From positions 496,001 to 560,000 of the forward strand of contig NZ_BMLX01000002.1 of NCBI RefSeq assembly GCF_014645535.1: a DNA stretch of 64,000 bases. The letters are read 5' to 3'. This DNA is from Silvimonas iriomotensis. Its GTDB lineage: Bacteria; Pseudomonadota; Gammaproteobacteria; Burkholderiales; Chitinibacteraceae. Of this stretch, positions 1-10,427 are shown one piece after another. Below the pieces are notes generated by a model, which did no database searches, was not told the origin of the DNA, and worked only from the letters and a program-made list of their open reading frames with translations. Made by a program: the position numbers and the translations under genes. The number at the start of each line of letters is the position of its first letter. Positions within the stretch are counted from its first letter, which is position 1.

Positions 1-2
1 TG

Positions 3-194
3 ATCCTGATGATTGCCTTTGAGCCTGCCGTGCTGGGCGCCCCCGTGTCTGCAGGCGGGGTCATGACGCTGGGCATTCCGCTTGGCCTTGCGCTGATTGT
101 TCTGGCATTTGTGTTGACCGGCATTTACGTACGCCGCGCCAACAATGAGTTTGATCAGCTCAATCAACAACTTGTCGAGGATGCACGTCGATGA
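3..194 (+). CDS. yjcH: DUF485 inner-membrane protein YjcH, C-terminal part
   Basis: The reading frame is open at the left window edge, so only the last 64 codons are present and the start lies outside. The visible part has one hydrophobic helix (the [21 protein letters not shown] stretch) followed by a cytoplasmic tail beginning with VRRAN. That pattern is typical of the C-terminal half of DUF485 proteins, which are about 100 residues long. Its stop overlaps the actP start by 4 bases (ATGA at 191-194). This is the standard yjcH-actP arrangement and supports co-translation. YjcH accompanies the acetate permease; its exact role is not established. The family call is confident because of both sequence and neighbour. 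Confidence 0.85.
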   Translation: MLMIAFEPAVLGAPVSAGGVMTLGIPLGLALIVLAFVLTGIYVRRANNEFDQLNQQLVEDARR

Positions 195-1876
195 AAACAG
201 GTATCGTCAACCGCCTGGGTCTGGCTGCGCTGACCCTGGGTACCAGCCTGCAGAGCATGGCTGCCGGCGCGCTGGAAGGCCCGGTCACCCAGCGTGCCAC
301 CAACTGGCACGCCATCATCATGTTTGTCATTTTTGTCGCGTTTACCCTGGGCATTACTTACTGGGCCTCGCGACGCACCCGTTCCGCCAAAGACTTCTAT
401 GCCGCTGGCGGCGGTATTACCGGCCTGCAAAACGGCCTGGCGATTGCCGGCGACTACATGTCTGCCGCGTCGTTTCTGGGCATTTCGGCCATGGTGTTCA
501 CCAAGGGCTACGATGGCCTGATCTACTCGCTGGGTTTCCTGGTGGGCTGGCCGCTGATCACCTTCCTGGTAGCCGAGCGCTTGCGCAACCTGGGTAAGTA
601 CACTTTTGCCGATGTCGCTTCTTACCGTCTGCAGCAAACCCCGATCCGCACCTTTGCGGCCGTGGGTACGCTGGTGGTGGTCACGCTGTACCTGATCGCC
701 CAGATGGTGGGCGCGGGTGCGCTGATCCAGTTGCTGTTTGGTCTGCCGTATTCCTACGCCGTGGTCATCGTCGGCGTGCTGATGGTGCTGTACGTCACCT
801 TCGGCGGCATGCTGGCAACCACCTGGGTGCAGATCATCAAGGCGGTCATGTTGCTTGCTGGTGCCACCTTCATGGCGTTCATGGTGCTTTCTGCCGCCGG
901 CTTTAGCCTGGACAACCTGTTTGCTGCTGCGATCAAGGTGCACCCGAAAGCCGCCGCCATCATGGCACCGGGTAACGGCGCGCCGATCGAGACGATCTCA
1001 CTGGGCGTGGGCCTGATGTTTGGTACGGCTGGCCTGCCGCACATCCTGATGCGCTTTTTCACGGTGAAAGACGCCAAGGAAGCCCGCAAGTCGGTGTTCT
1101 TTGCCACGGGTTTCATCGGTTACTTCTACATCCTGACCTTCATCATCGGCTTTGGCGCGATCATGCTGGTCATGGGCAAGCCGGAGTACACCACTACCGT
1201 GATGGAAAAGGGCAAGGCCGTGACGCAACTGATTGGGGGCGCCAACATGCCGGCCATTCACCTGGCTGATGCTGTCGGTGGCGACCTGTTCCAGGGCTTT
1301 ATCTCGGCCGTGGCCTTTGCCACCATCCTGGCCGTGGTTTCCGGCCTGACACTGTCGGGCGCCTCGGCGGTATCGCATGATCTGTACGCCAACGTGTTTG
1401 CCCGTGGCCATGCCAATGAAGCCAAGGAAATCCGCGTGTCCAAGTACGCCACGCTGACCCTGGGTGTGATCGCCATCCTGTTGGGCATTGCCTTCCAGAA
1501 GACCAACGTGGCGTTCATGGTAGGTCTGGCGTTCTCGGTTGCGGCTTCGGCCAACTTCCCGGTGCTGTTCACGTCCATGTTCTGGCGTGGCCTGACTACC
1601 CGTGGCGCCGTCACAGGCGGCTCGGTCGGCCTGATCTGCGCTGTGGGCATGATCGTGACCGGCCCGACGGTGTGGGTGAAGATTCTGGGCAATGCGGCAC
1701 CAATCTTCCCGTATGACAACCCGTCGATCTTCTCCATGCCGCTGGCGTTCTTCGTGATCTACGTGGTGTCCAAACTGGATACCAGCGCCGCAGCGCAGCG
1801 CGAGCACGCTGCCTTCCCGGCCCAGTTTGTGCGCTCCATGACGGGCGTTGGGGCAGAAGGCGCCGCCAAGCACTAA
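191..1876 (+). CDS. actP: cation/acetate symporter ActP
   Basis: This 561-residue sodium:solute symporter (SSS family) has an N-terminal signal-like hydrophobic segment (residues 1-25) and then about 13 membrane spans. The family signature is visible early: [20 protein letters not shown] at about residues 67-86, followed by [11 protein letters not shown]. In E. coli, ActP imports acetate and other short monocarboxylates with a cation and is co-transcribed with acs and yjcH. Here yjcH overlaps it upstream, whereas acs lies 1 kb downstream behind aqpZ and in its own unit. The role is scavenging acetate for Acs. A strong hairpin follows at 1964-1990. Length and order match the family. Confidence 0.95.
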   Translation: MKTGIVNRLGLAALTLGTSLQSMAAGALEGPVTQRATNWHAIIMFVIFVAFTLGITYWASRRTRSAKDFYAAGGGITGLQNGLAIAGDYMSAASFLGISAMVFTKGYDGLIYSLGFLVGWPLITFLVAERLRNLGKYTFADVASYRLQQTPIRTFAAVGTLVVVTLYLIAQMVGAGALIQLLFGLPYSYAVVIVGVLMVLYVTFGGMLATTWVQIIKAVMLLAGATFMAFMVLSAAGFSLDNLFAAAIKVHPKAAAIMAPGNGAPIETISLGVGLMFGTAGLPHILMRFFTVKDAKEARKSVFFATGFIGYFYILTFIIGFGAIMLVMGKPEYTTTVMEKGKAVTQLIGGANMPAIHLADAVGGDLFQGFISAVAFATILAVVSGLTLSGASAVSHDLYANVFARGHANEAKEIRVSKYATLTLGVIAILLGIAFQKTNVAFMVGLAFSVAASANFPVLFTSMFWRGLTTRGAVTGGSVGLICAVGMIVTGPTVWVKILGNAAPIFPYDNPSIFSMPLAFFVIYVVSKLDTSAAAQREHAAFPAQFVRSMTGVGAEGAAKH

Positions 1877-1963
1877 CAAGACGTTGTCACCGTAACAACA
1901 GGATGGATGGACAGAGCGAGACCTCAAAAGAAGGTACGACACTGCAAACAAGAAGAAGAAACG

Positions 1964-1990
1964 AAAACGCCCCGCACTGCGGGGCGTTTT
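1964..1990. terminator. bidirectional rho-independent terminator (actP / aqpZ)
   Basis: Twelve-base arms AAAACGCCCCGC and GCGGGGCGTTTT surround a 3-base ACT loop, with A and T runs on both sides. It sits between the convergent actP and aqpZ genes and can serve either strand. Confidence 0.9.
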
Positions 1991-2014
1991 CCATTTCAGC
2001 ACATCCAGACGGGC

Positions 2015-2674
2015 TCAGGACTGGCCCAGCACCTTGCGGTGTACCAGGCCGGCAGCAATGCCGGCCACGGCCGGTGCCGCCACAAACAGCCACAATTGAT
2101 CCAGCGCCTGGCCCCCGGCCAGCAACGCCGGGCCAAAGCTGCGCGCCGGGTTGACCGACGTGCCGGTCAGCGGAATACCCACCAGGTGAATCGCCGTCAG
2201 CGTCAGGCCAATGGCAAGGCCGGCGACCAGGCCGTTATCCACGCGTGAAGTGGTACCCAGGATCATCAGCACAAAGATGAAGGTGGCGACAAACTCGAAC
2301 ACCAGCGCGGCTTGCACTGCGCCCGGCGCAAACATGTTCTGGCCGTACTGGCCGGCATGAGCGCCCAGACCGGAGGCAATCAGATAGATCACCCCTGCCC
2401 CGACCAGCGCGCCCAGACACTGTGCCGTGATATAACCCAGTGCGCGGTTCAGCGGCATGCGGCCAGCAACCCACGCGCCCAGCGTCACCGCCGGGTTTAC
2501 ATGCGCACCAGACAGATGACCAAAACCGTAGGCCACGGTGACAATCGCCAGGCCAAATGCCAGCGAAATCCCGGCGTAACCAATGTATTCACCCGCAAAG
2601 ACTGCGGACCCACAGCCAAACAACACCAGAATGGCTGTCCCCAGGAATTCGGCACCCAATGCCTTGCTTGCCAT
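2015..2674 (-). CDS. aqpZ: aquaporin Z
   Basis: This 219-residue MIP-family channel has six membrane helices and both NPA boxes in the usual half-helices: HVNPAVTLG near residue 60 and SVNPARSFGPA near residue 175. The second box is followed by Arg, as in water-selective channels. The short loops, overall length and the start MASKALGAEFLGTAILVLFG match AqpZ (rapid osmotic water flux across the inner membrane) rather than the longer glycerol facilitators. It is a single gene, convergent with actP and divergent from acs. The 279 bp between aqpZ and acs hold both promoters, but no convincing hexamer pair could be fixed by eye. Confidence 0.93.
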   Translation of the reverse strand: MASKALGAEFLGTAILVLFGCGSAVFAGEYIGYAGISLAFGLAIVTVAYGFGHLSGAHVNPAVTLGAWVAGRMPLNRALGYITAQCLGALVGAGVIYLIASGLGAHAGQYGQNMFAPGAVQAALVFEFVATFIFVLMILGTTSRVDNGLVAGLAIGLTLTAIHLVGIPLTGTSVNPARSFGPALLAGGQALDQLWLFVAAPAVAGIAAGLVHRKVLGQS

Positions 2675-2953
2675 GTTGCCCCCCTCGCCTCATTTACTTG
2701 AAAACGGCGAAATCTAGCAACTGGATCAAACAATAACTACGTAAATTCAATGGCTTGTCATATGCCAAATGATTGAAGAATCAAATTCTCAAAATTCATT
2801 GAGGCGATGTGTCGGGGCCGTTTTCATGCTGCATCGCACTATCAGCGGAACTGATTCAGCGCATCAGAAAACACGATTGGATTGCTTGCGATGTGCCGTT
2901 TACAGTCGGCATACACAAAATTACCTACGTTGGCGTGCAATAAAGGAACCCTC

Positions 2954-4924
2954 ATGAGTACTATCGATTCTGTTCTCCAGGAAAACCGGCTGTTCCCACC
3001 GTCCGAAGACTTCCGCGTCAAGGCCAATGTGTCTGGCATGGAGGGCTACAACGCCCTGTGCGAGAAAGCCAACAATGACTACGAAGGTTTCTGGGCTGAA
3101 CTGGCCCGTGATCTGGTGACCTGGAAGAAACCGTTCAACAAGGTCCTGAACGAGACCAACGCCCCGTTCTTCAAATGGTTTGAAGACGGCGAGCTCAATA
3201 TCTCTTACAACTGTCTGGATCGGCATCTGGATGCCCGTGGCGACAAGACCGCCATCATCTTCGAAGCAGACGACGGTTCGTCAAAACACGTCACCTACCG
3301 CCAGTTGCACACCCAGGTGTGCCAGTTTGCCAATGCGCTCAAGGCACAAGGCGTGAAAAAGGGTGACCGCGTGGTCATCTACATGCCGCACAGCGTCGAA
3401 GCCGTGGTGTCCATGCAGGCGTGTGCCCGCATCGGAGCGATCCATTCGGTGGTGTTTGGTGGCTTCTCTGCCGGCGCCCTGCGCGATCGTATTCAGGATG
3501 CAGCAGCCACGCTGGTGATTACCGCCAACGAAGGCGTCCGCGGCGGCAAGCCGGTACCGCTCAAGGCCGTAGTGGATGAAGCCCTGACACTGGAAGGCAG
3601 CGAATCCATCAAGAACGTCATCGTTTATCGCCGCGCCGATCACGACAACGTCGCCTTCAAGGCCGGCCGTGATCTGTGGTGGCACGAACTGACCCAGGAC
3701 CAGCCCGCCCAGTGCGAGCCGGAATGGATGAACGCGGAAGACCCGCTGTTCATTCTGTATACCTCCGGTTCCACTGGTAAGCCCAAGGGCATCCAGCACA
3801 CCACCGGCGGCTATCTGCTGGGCGCACTGGTCACCATGAAGTGGGTGTTTGATTACCGCGAAGGCGACGTGTACTGGTGCACGGCCGATGTGGGCTGGAT
3901 TACCGGCCACAGCTACGTGTGTTACGGCCCGCTGGCCATTGGCGCCACCCAGGTGGTGTTTGAAGGCGTGCCAACCTACCCGGATGCCTCGCGCTTCTGG
4001 AGCATGATCGCCAAACACAAGGTCACCACTTTCTACACCGCACCGACCGCGATCCGCTCGCTGATCAAGCTGGGTGCAGATCTGCCGAAACAGCATGATC
4101 TGTCCAGCCTGCGCATCCTGGGCACCGTGGGTGAGCCGATCAACCCCGAAGCCTGGATCTGGTATTACGAAGTGGTCGGCGGCAGCCGCTGCCCGATTGT
4201 GGATACCTGGTGGCAGACCGAAACCGGCGCCAACATGATTGCCCCGCTGCCGGGCGCCGTGGCGACCAAGCCGGGTTCTTGCACCCTGCCGCTGCCGGGC
4301 ATCATGGCCGATATTGTGGATGAAGCCGGCGCCCCGGTTGATCCGGGCAAGGGCGGCGCACTCGTGATCAAGCGCCCGTGGCCGTCGATGGTACGGACCA
4401 TCTGGAATGATCCGGACCGCTTCAAGAAAACGTATTTCCCGGAAGAATTCAACGGCAAGCTCTATCTGGCTGGCGATTCGGCCCACTTTGATGAAAACGG
4501 CTACATCTGGATCATGGGGCGCATCGACGATGTGCTGAATGTCTCTGGCCACCGCCTGGGCACCATGGAAATTGAATCTGCCCTGGTGGCCAACCCGCTG
4601 GTGGCCGAAGCTGCCGTGGTCGGCAAGCCGCACGAAATCAAGGGTGAAGCCGTGGTAGCTTTTGTGGTGCTCAAACAAGCCCGTCCGGAAGGCGATGAAG
4701 CCCGCCGCATCGCCAAGGAACTGCGTGAATGGGTGGCGCACGAGATCGGCAAGATTGCCCAGCCTGATGAAATCCGCTTTGGTGACAACCTGCCCAAGAC
4801 CCGTTCCGGCAAGATCATGCGCCGCCTGTTGCGCGTGATCGCCAAGGGCGAGGAAATTACCCAGGACGTCTCCACCCTGGAAAACCCGGCGATTCTGGAT
4901 CAACTGCGCCATAGCGCGCTGTAA
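2954..4924 (+). CDS. acs: acetyl-CoA synthetase
   Basis: This 656-residue AMP-forming acetate:CoA ligase makes acetyl-CoA in two steps through acetyl-AMP. The start [16 protein letters not shown] at 2954 is chosen because AAAGGAA lies 5 bases upstream and it matches the family N-terminus; the frame stays open to 2882. Visible motifs are [11 protein letters not shown] (P-loop-like A3 motif, about residue 270), DTWWQTETG, and near the C-terminus [11 protein letters not shown]. The Lys of that last motif (about residue 620) is the site inactivated by reversible acetylation in characterised Acs. Together with ActP it gives high-affinity acetate use. The 304 bp after it contain only the terminator at 5075-5104. 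Confidence 0.97.
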   Translation: MSTIDSVLQENRLFPPSEDFRVKANVSGMEGYNALCEKANNDYEGFWAELARDLVTWKKPFNKVLNETNAPFFKWFEDGELNISYNCLDRHLDARGDKTAIIFEADDGSSKHVTYRQLHTQVCQFANALKAQGVKKGDRVVIYMPHSVEAVVSMQACARIGAIHSVVFGGFSAGALRDRIQDAAATLVITANEGVRGGKPVPLKAVVDEALTLEGSESIKNVIVYRRADHDNVAFKAGRDLWWHELTQDQPAQCEPEWMNAEDPLFILYTSGSTGKPKGIQHTTGGYLLGALVTMKWVFDYREGDVYWCTADVGWITGHSYVCYGPLAIGATQVVFEGVPTYPDASRFWSMIAKHKVTTFYTAPTAIRSLIKLGADLPKQHDLSSLRILGTVGEPINPEAWIWYYEVVGGSRCPIVDTWWQTETGANMIAPLPGAVATKPGSCTLPLPGIMADIVDEAGAPVDPGKGGALVIKRPWPSMVRTIWNDPDRFKKTYFPEEFNGKLYLAGDSAHFDENGYIWIMGRIDDVLNVSGHRLGTMEIESALVANPLVAEAAVVGKPHEIKGEAVVAFVVLKQARPEGDEARRIAKELREWVAHEIGKIAQPDEIRFGDNLPKTRSGKIMRRLLRVIAKGEEITQDVSTLENPAILDQLRHSAL

Positions 4925-5074
4925 TCCGATCCACCCAAAGCCGTGAACACCGCCCTGCTGGCAAGGCACGCGAACGCAGACAGTACAAATCAGTACGGCC
5001 TGTGAGCGTAACGCAGCAAGCAGGGTTGGGTTCACGGCAGCAATTGCTGTCGACCGACACCGGCAGCGCACAAT

Positions 5075-5104
5075 GACCCCATGTTCGCATGGGGTCTTTT
5101 TTTT
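5075..5104 (+). terminator. rho-independent terminator after acs
   Basis: Perfect 9-bp arms GACCCCATG and CATGGGGTC close a TTCG tetraloop and are followed by an eight-T run. This is the only recognisable element in the 304-bp gap between acs and uvrB, apart from the uvrB ribosome binding site. Confidence 0.92.
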
Positions 5105-5228
5105 GGCGGCGGCTGGCCACATCTTGCTGGTTAATCAACGTAGAACGATCGTTTCATTTGCTGCAACATGGGCGTAGAATAACGCGCTTGTCATCGGCCC
5201 AGGCCCGCCCCGCGCGAAGGAGTGCCAC

Positions 5229-7247
5229 GTGTTTGTTGAATTTCCCGGTTCACCTTACAAGTTGTTCCAGCCCTTCCCTCCGGCCGGCGATCAACCCACC
5301 GCCATCGCCAGCTTGCTGGACGGCCTGGATGACGGCCTTAAATACCAGACACTGCTGGGGGTCACGGGCTCGGGCAAGACCTACACCATGGCCAACGTGA
5401 TCGCCCACTCGGGCCGCCCCGCCATTGTCATGGCGCCCAACAAGACACTGGCGGCGCAGTTGTACTCTGAGTTCCGCGAGTTCTTCCCGGAAAATGCGGT
5501 GGAGTATTTCGTGTCTTATTACGACTACTACCAGCCAGAAGCGTACGTCCCGTCCAAAGACCTGTTCATCGAGAAAGACTCGGCCATCAACGAGCACATT
5601 GAACAGATGCGGCTGTCGGCCACCAAGGCCATGCTGGAACGCCGCGACTGCATTATCGTCGCCACCGTCTCGGCCATTTACGGTATTGGCGATCCGTCTG
5701 AATACCATCAGATGATCCTGCACCTGAAAGAAGGCGAAACGCGTCCGCAGAGCGAGATCATCAAGCGCCTGACCGGCATGCAGTACCAGCGCAACGAAAT
5801 GGAATTCAGCCGCGGGCATTTTCGCGTGCGGGGCGATGTCATTGATATTTTCCCGGCAGAAAACGCCGAACTGGCCGTGCGCATCAGTTTATTTGATGAC
5901 GAGGTGGAAACCATCCAGCTGTTTGACCCGCTGACGGGCCATATCAAGCAGCGCATGGGCATCTTCACGGTTTACCCGGCCAGCCATTACGTCACGCCGC
6001 GCGCCACCGTGCTGCGGGCCGTCGATACCATCAAGGCCGAGCTGTCCGACCGGCTGGCGTTCTACCACCGCGAAAACAAACTGGTGGAAGCGCAACGGCT
6101 GGAACAGCGCACGCGCTTTGACCTGGAAATGCTCAACGAGATGGGCTTTTGCAAAGGCATTGAGAACTACTCGCGCCATTTCTCTGGCAAGAAAGCCGGC
6201 GAAGCCCCGCCAACCCTGATCGACTATCTGCCCAAAGACAGCCTGATGTTTCTGGACGAATCACACGTGCTGGTCGGCCAGGTGGGCGCCATGTACAAGG
6301 GCGACCGTTCACGCAAGGAAAACCTGGTCGACTACGGTTTCCGCCTGCCCTCGGCGCTGGATAACCGCCCGCTGAAGTTTGAAGAGTTCGAACTCATGAT
6401 GCCGCAGACCGTGTTTGTCTCGGCGACGCCAGCCAATTACGAGAAAGAACACCAGGGCCAGGTCGTAGAACAGGTGGTGCGCCCGACTGGCCTGGTTGAT
6501 CCACGGGTCGAAATCCGCCCGGTTGGCACGCAGGTGGATGATTTGCTGTCGGAGATCGGCAAACGTGTGGCCGTGGGCGAGCGCGTGCTGGTGACCACGC
6601 TGACCAAGCGCATGTCTGAACAGCTGACCGAATACCTGGGCGAGCACGGCGTGAAGGTGCGTTATCTGCACTCGGACATTGATACCGTCGAGCGCGTGGA
6701 AATCCTGCGGGATCTGCGCCTGGGGGTGTTTGACGTGCTGATCGGCATTAACCTGCTGCGTGAAGGCCTGGATATCCCGGAGGTCTCACTGGTGGCGATT
6801 CTGGATGCCGACAAGGAAGGCTTCCTGCGCAGCGAACGCTCCTTGATCCAGACCATCGGCCGCGCCGCGCGGAACCTGAACGGGACGGCCATTCTGTATG
6901 CCGACGTGATTACTGACTCCATGAAACGGGCGATCGACGAAACCGAGCGGCGCCGCGCCAAGCAGATGGCATTCAACGAAGCCAACGGCATCGTGCCGCG
7001 TTCGGTCTCCAAGCGCATCAAGGACATCATCGACGGCGTCTACAACGCCGAAGAAGCCGCAGCAGAGCGTCTGGAAGCCAAACGCCAGCGCGTAGTGACC
7101 GATATGGACGAGAAAGACCTGGCGCGCGAACTCAAGCGACTGGAGAAGGACATGATGACGGCGGCAAAGAATCTGGAGTTCGAAAAAGCCGCGCAATTGC
7201 GCGATCAACTCAAGACGCTGCGCGAACGCGCGTTCGGGCACGACTGA
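5229..7247 (+). CDS. uvrB: excinuclease ABC subunit B
   Basis: This 672-residue UvrB is the helicase-fold damage-verification subunit of nucleotide excision repair. It takes the lesion from UvrA and recruits UvrC. Walker A is GVTGSGKT at residues 44-51. The tyrosine-rich beta-hairpin ([12 protein letters not shown], about 93-104) clamps [11 protein letters not shown] and the IGRAARN motif VI are present, and a UVR domain (about 630-665) that binds UvrC closes the protein. The start is GTG at 5229, set by GAAGGAG at 5216-5222. Three bases separate its stop from the next gene, so the pseudouridine synthase is probably co-transcribed. Confidence 0.97.
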   Translation: MFVEFPGSPYKLFQPFPPAGDQPTAIASLLDGLDDGLKYQTLLGVTGSGKTYTMANVIAHSGRPAIVMAPNKTLAAQLYSEFREFFPENAVEYFVSYYDYYQPEAYVPSKDLFIEKDSAINEHIEQMRLSATKAMLERRDCIIVATVSAIYGIGDPSEYHQMILHLKEGETRPQSEIIKRLTGMQYQRNEMEFSRGHFRVRGDVIDIFPAENAELAVRISLFDDEVETIQLFDPLTGHIKQRMGIFTVYPASHYVTPRATVLRAVDTIKAELSDRLAFYHRENKLVEAQRLEQRTRFDLEMLNEMGFCKGIENYSRHFSGKKAGEAPPTLIDYLPKDSLMFLDESHVLVGQVGAMYKGDRSRKENLVDYGFRLPSALDNRPLKFEEFELMMPQTVFVSATPANYEKEHQGQVVEQVVRPTGLVDPRVEIRPVGTQVDDLLSEIGKRVAVGERVLVTTLTKRMSEQLTEYLGEHGVKVRYLHSDIDTVERVEILRDLRLGVFDVLIGINLLREGLDIPEVSLVAILDADKEGFLRSERSLIQTIGRAARNLNGTAILYADVITDSMKRAIDETERRRAKQMAFNEANGIVPRSVSKRIKDIIDGVYNAEEAAAERLEAKRQRVVTDMDEKDLARELKRLEKDMMTAAKNLEFEKAAQLRDQLKTLRERAFGHD

Positions 7248-7250
7248 CGC

Positions 7251-7970
7251 GTGTTGCAGATCATTTATCAGGATGAAGACCTGGTCGCCATCCACAAACC
7301 TGCCGGCCTGCTGGTACACCGCTCCATGCTGGACCGGCACGAAACGCGTTTTGCCGTGCAGTTATTGCGCGACCAGCTGGGGCGTCGGGTCTATCCGGCA
7401 CACCGGCTGGACAAGGGCACATCTGGCCTGTTGTTGTTCGGGCTGACCCCCGAGAGCGGCCGCGCCATGGCAATGGCTTTTGAAGCGCAAGGTGTAGAAA
7501 AACGCTATCACGCCATTGTGCGCGGCTGGCCAGATGCCAATGGAGTGATTGATCATGCCCTCGCCAAACAGCTTGATGAATCTGAAATCCGCGCCGGTGC
7601 GCCGCAAGGCCCCATCCAGCCGGCCTGCACGCATTTTGAACGCCTGGCAATCACCGAGCAGCCCTGGAGCGTCGATCGCTACCCGCACACGCGCTATGCA
7701 CTCATGGCGCTAGCGCCGGTCACGGGGCGGCGGCATCAGTTACGCCGCCATATGAAACACATCAGCCACCCCATCATTGGCGACGCCACGTACGGCAAAG
7801 GGATTCACAACCGCAAATTTGCCGAAGAACTGGGGGTCAACCGGCTCTTTCTGGCCTGTAGCCAAATGACGTTTTTGCATCCGGTCACGGGAGAACCCCT
7901 GTCGCTGCACTGCCCGCTGGCGGACGAGTTTGCCGCCGTGATCAGCGCCCTGGGCTGGGCCGTACCGTAA
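7251..7970 (+). CDS. truC: TruC-like tRNA pseudouridine synthase (RluA family)
   Basis: This 239-residue RluA-family pseudouridine synthase begins MLQIIYQDEDLVAIHKPAG and has the catalytic motif YPAHRLDKGTSGLLLFG (catalytic Asp in HRLD, near residue 50), RYHAIVRGWP and the GRRHQLRRHMKHISHPIIGD RNA-binding motif. These segments resemble TruC, which isomerises U65 in tRNA-Ile and tRNA-Asp, more than RluA, RluC or RluD, and there is no S4 domain. The start is GTG at 7251, 3 bases after uvrB. The family is certain; the exact target base is inferred from similarity. Confidence 0.85.
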   Translation: MLQIIYQDEDLVAIHKPAGLLVHRSMLDRHETRFAVQLLRDQLGRRVYPAHRLDKGTSGLLLFGLTPESGRAMAMAFEAQGVEKRYHAIVRGWPDANGVIDHALAKQLDESEIRAGAPQGPIQPACTHFERLAITEQPWSVDRYPHTRYALMALAPVTGRRHQLRRHMKHISHPIIGDATYGKGIHNRKFAEELGVNRLFLACSQMTFLHPVTGEPLSLHCPLADEFAAVISALGWAVP

Positions 7971-7987
7971 GCGGCAGGCCGAAAACA

Positions 7988-8013
7988 AAAAACCCGCCAT
8001 TGGCGGGTTTTTT
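7988..8013. terminator. bidirectional terminator (truC / efp)
   Basis: AAAAACCCGCC and GGCGGGTTTTTT arms surround an ATT loop between two convergent genes. The A and T flanks let it work on both strands. Confidence 0.9.
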
Positions 8014-8033
8014 GCTGGATACGGCAACAACGA

Positions 8034-8597
8034 TCAGGCGCGACGCTTGAATTCGTAGGTGCGGGTATCGATTTCGATCTTGTCGCCGATTTCAACGAAA
8101 GCAGCAACCGGGATCTCAACGGTGGAGCCCTTCAGCTTGGCAGGCTTCATCACCTTGCCCGAAGTATCGCCACGGACGGCCGGTTCGGTGTATTCCACTT
8201 CGCGCACGATGGTGGTCGGCAGTTCAACAGAGATCGCCTTGCCTTCGTAGAAGGTCACTTCACAGTGTTCTTCCATGCCGTCAACGATGAACGCAGCAGC
8301 GTCACCGACGTTTTCGGCTTCCACTTCGTACTGGTTGTATTCGGAATCCATGAACACGTACATCGGGTCAGCAAAGTACGAGTAGGTGCAGTCTTTCTTG
8401 TCCAGCACAACCACGTCGAACTTGTCGTCGGCCTTGTACACTGCTTCGGACGGGCTGTCGTTCAGCAGGTTCTTCATCTTCATCTTCACAACAGCCGAGT
8501 TACGACCCGACTTGTTGTATTCGGTTTTCTGCACAACGAGCGGTTGACCATCAACCATGATCACGTTGCCAGAGCGGACTTCCTGTGCGGTCTTCAT
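8034..8597 (-). CDS. efp: elongation factor P, Arg32 type
   Basis: This 187-residue EF-P has three beta-barrel domains. It enters the ribosomal E site and relieves stalling on consecutive prolines. The domain I loop reads [10 protein letters not shown], putting Arg at position 32 instead of the Lys modified by the EpmA/EpmB route. In this class Arg32 is rhamnosylated by EarP using dTDP-rhamnose, and earP is the next gene upstream on the same strand, 114 bp away. The C-terminus ends [13 protein letters not shown] as usual. Polyproline runs elsewhere in the window, such as the N-terminus of the RND pump, are plausible clients. Confidence 0.96.
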   Translation of the reverse strand: MKTAQEVRSGNVIMVDGQPLVVQKTEYNKSGRNSAVVKMKMKNLLNDSPSEAVYKADDKFDVVVLDKKDCTYSYFADPMYVFMDSEYNQYEVEAENVGDAAAFIVDGMEEHCEVTFYEGKAISVELPTTIVREVEYTEPAVRGDTSGKVMKPAKLKGSTVEIPVAAFVEIGDKIEIDTRTYEFKRRA

Positions 8598-8711
8598 TTG
8601 CTAAAGTTTCCTGATTGCCAAAGGCCTGGATGGGGTTTGCGAATGCTGCCCAGGTGCGCTTATCAATAGCAATCACAGCGGGCGGCAAATAAAACGAAAC
8701 TTGGTAACCTG

Positions 8712-9836
8712 CTATTTTAACTTGGTTTTGGCAAATTTGACCAGATTGCCGGCAAGATTGCCAAGTGCATCCAGACGCGCCGACCAGGTTCTTGCATAGC
8801 CCTGCCACTGCGGCAACAAGGCGCGCAGCAGCGCCCACTGCCCCGGTACCAGCGCGCCACGGTTCCAGGCCAGCCAGAACGCGCGCAGCACTTGCGCATC
8901 CTGCGCGGGCCAATGGCGCGTATAGCGATCAACAAATGCTTCCAGTTTGATCTCGTGCGCGGCGTCATCCTGCGGGTAAATGTGCCAGACCGACGGATGC
9001 ATGGCGTGCTGGGCCCGGACAAAGCTGTCCTCGCCCCGCACAAAGTTCAGATCGCAACTCCACAGCAGCTGGTCGTACCGATGCTGCGGCAGCATGGGCA
9101 CTGTATATATATTCAGTGCGTCCACCTGCACGTGCTGACCCGGGGTCAGCGTGCCATGCCCGATCGCCGCCGCTACTTGCGGCAGCGCCCGCCCCATGGG
9201 CACCAGCAGATTGACGGGCTCGCCACTGGCCCGCAACTGGCCGATCAGGTCAGCGATGGCCGAATTCTCGTAGGCAAACAGACTGAGGGTGGTGATATCC
9301 GGCCGCGCCACGCCAAGGCCGGCCAGCAAGGCAAAGCGGTCTTGCGTTGTCCACGCCGCCCGGGCCGCCAGCATGCGCTGTTCCGCCAGCACCCCACCGG
9401 TGCCCGGCGCAAAACCCGGAAAGAAGAAATACTTGGTCAGACCGCCGCCCTGGGGCGAAGCCATACCATGGCAACTGATCACCCAGTCCTCTGCCGACAG
9501 ATATTCCAGGTTCAGCCATACAGGCGTCACAGACCGCGCCCGCATGGCCGCTTTCTGGCTGGCAGGCAACTCGCAGGCAAAGGCTTCAATCACGACATCA
9601 GCGTCATCGGCCGGTTGCGCCGCCGCATGCCAATGGCAAATGCGTACCCCTTCCAGCAACTGCTCTTCAGCATCGGCCCGTACCGGCGCGATATGGCCAA
9701 AGGCGACCAGATCATCCACCCAGAGGGTCACTTGCTCGTCATATTCAAGGTGCAATTGACGTGCCAGACGCCAGCACACACCGATGTCACCGTAGTTGTC
9801 GACCACCCGGCAAAACACGCTCCAGCTCATTGTCAT
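8712..9836 (-). CDS. earP: EF-P arginine-32 rhamnosyltransferase EarP
   Basis: This 374-residue GT-B-fold glycosyltransferase transfers rhamnose from dTDP-beta-L-rhamnose to Arg32 of EF-P, inverting the anomeric centre. The hallmark N-terminal segment FCRVVDNYGDIGVCWRLARQL is present. With the ATG at 9836 as start, the two Asp of VVDNYGD fall at residues 13 and 17, the numbers reported for essential Asp in Pseudomonas putida EarP; this favours 9836 over the GTG at 9842. The C-terminal half has RGEDSFVRAQ and PFVWHIYPQ-like nucleotide-sugar motifs. It neighbours efp, its only known substrate. Confidence 0.95.
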   Translation of the reverse strand: MTMSWSVFCRVVDNYGDIGVCWRLARQLHLEYDEQVTLWVDDLVAFGHIAPVRADAEEQLLEGVRICHWHAAAQPADDADVVIEAFACELPASQKAAMRARSVTPVWLNLEYLSAEDWVISCHGMASPQGGGLTKYFFFPGFAPGTGGVLAEQRMLAARAAWTTQDRFALLAGLGVARPDITTLSLFAYENSAIADLIGQLRASGEPVNLLVPMGRALPQVAAAIGHGTLTPGQHVQVDALNIYTVPMLPQHRYDQLLWSCDLNFVRGEDSFVRAQHAMHPSVWHIYPQDDAAHEIKLEAFVDRYTRHWPAQDAQVLRAFWLAWNRGALVPGQWALLRALLPQWQGYARTWSARLDALGNLAGNLVKFAKTKLK

Positions 9837-9933
9837 TCTCACACAAACCTTACACGAAACGGTTTTTAGCTAAAATAATACATTTTTGGGCTTGCAAAAC
9901 CGATAAACGGCAATTTCCGGGAAAGCAACAAAC

Positions 9934-10124
9934 TTACAAAATTTGGTAAGACTTAGGGAAGAAAACCCATATTTCTTACGTTTGTAAATCATGCTTTTCA
10001 TCAAAAAAACAATACAAACTCATTATTTATAAAGAGTTTTTTAAAAAAACGCCTCGTCAAAAATCTCGTATTTGTAAATATTGCGATGCAGCAAATATCA
10101 TTCCAGTTTTTGTAAACTTACAAA
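9934..10124. promoter_or_regulatory. cluster of five TTTGTAA sites upstream of the PEP-CTERM gene
   Basis: Exact copies occur at 9934-9940 (minus), 9981-9987, 10071-10077, 10109-10115 and 10118-10124 (minus). The last two form a perfect inverted repeat, TTTGTAA-AC-TTACAAA. They lie in a strongly AT-rich stretch (9843-10190) that has no gene and contrasts with the GC-rich surroundings. Their position, 36 to 226 bases upstream of the predicted -35 box, suggests binding sites for a DNA-binding regulator; which one is unknown. Confidence 0.55.
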
Positions 10125-10159
10125 TTCTTTCGATTTAAGTTAAATTTAATAAATAGTAT

Positions 10160-10188
10160 TTGAAAGCAGTTTACTTACTTGTTAGAAT
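10160..10188 (+). promoter_or_regulatory. sigma-70 type promoter of the PEP-CTERM gene
   Basis: TTGAAA at 10160-10165 and TAGAAT at 10183-10188 are separated by exactly 17 bases. Transcription would start near 10195. Confidence 0.7.
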
Positions 10189-10195
10189 TTGTCCT

Positions 10196-10427
10196 GATGC
10201 GATGAGTCAAGGAACTCGTCAGTACATCGCAAGGTGACACGGCCTCAGACCTAACAAAACACGTCACTGAGCCTGACCACGGGGGGGCATCCCGAGGATT
10301 CAGTCACAAGCAGGTTGCCCACAGCTTGAGACCGCTTTTAACCCTACGTTTTTCCGGGCACTAACCGGACCCGTACTGCCACGGGTCTTCTTAGCATCAA
10401 GCAACAACGAATCAGGAGAAGTGGGTC
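10196..10427 (+). other. long structured 5' leader of the PEP-CTERM gene
   Basis: If the promoter at 10160-10188 is right, the message has an untranslated leader of about 230 bases. It opens with a nested hairpin (GCGATG 10199-10204 with CATCGC 10225-10230, and GAGT with ACTC inside) and contains further complementary runs such as GGCCTCAG and CTGAGCC. AGGAGAAG at 10413-10420 is the ribosome binding site. I do not recognise a known riboswitch. Confidence 0.45.
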
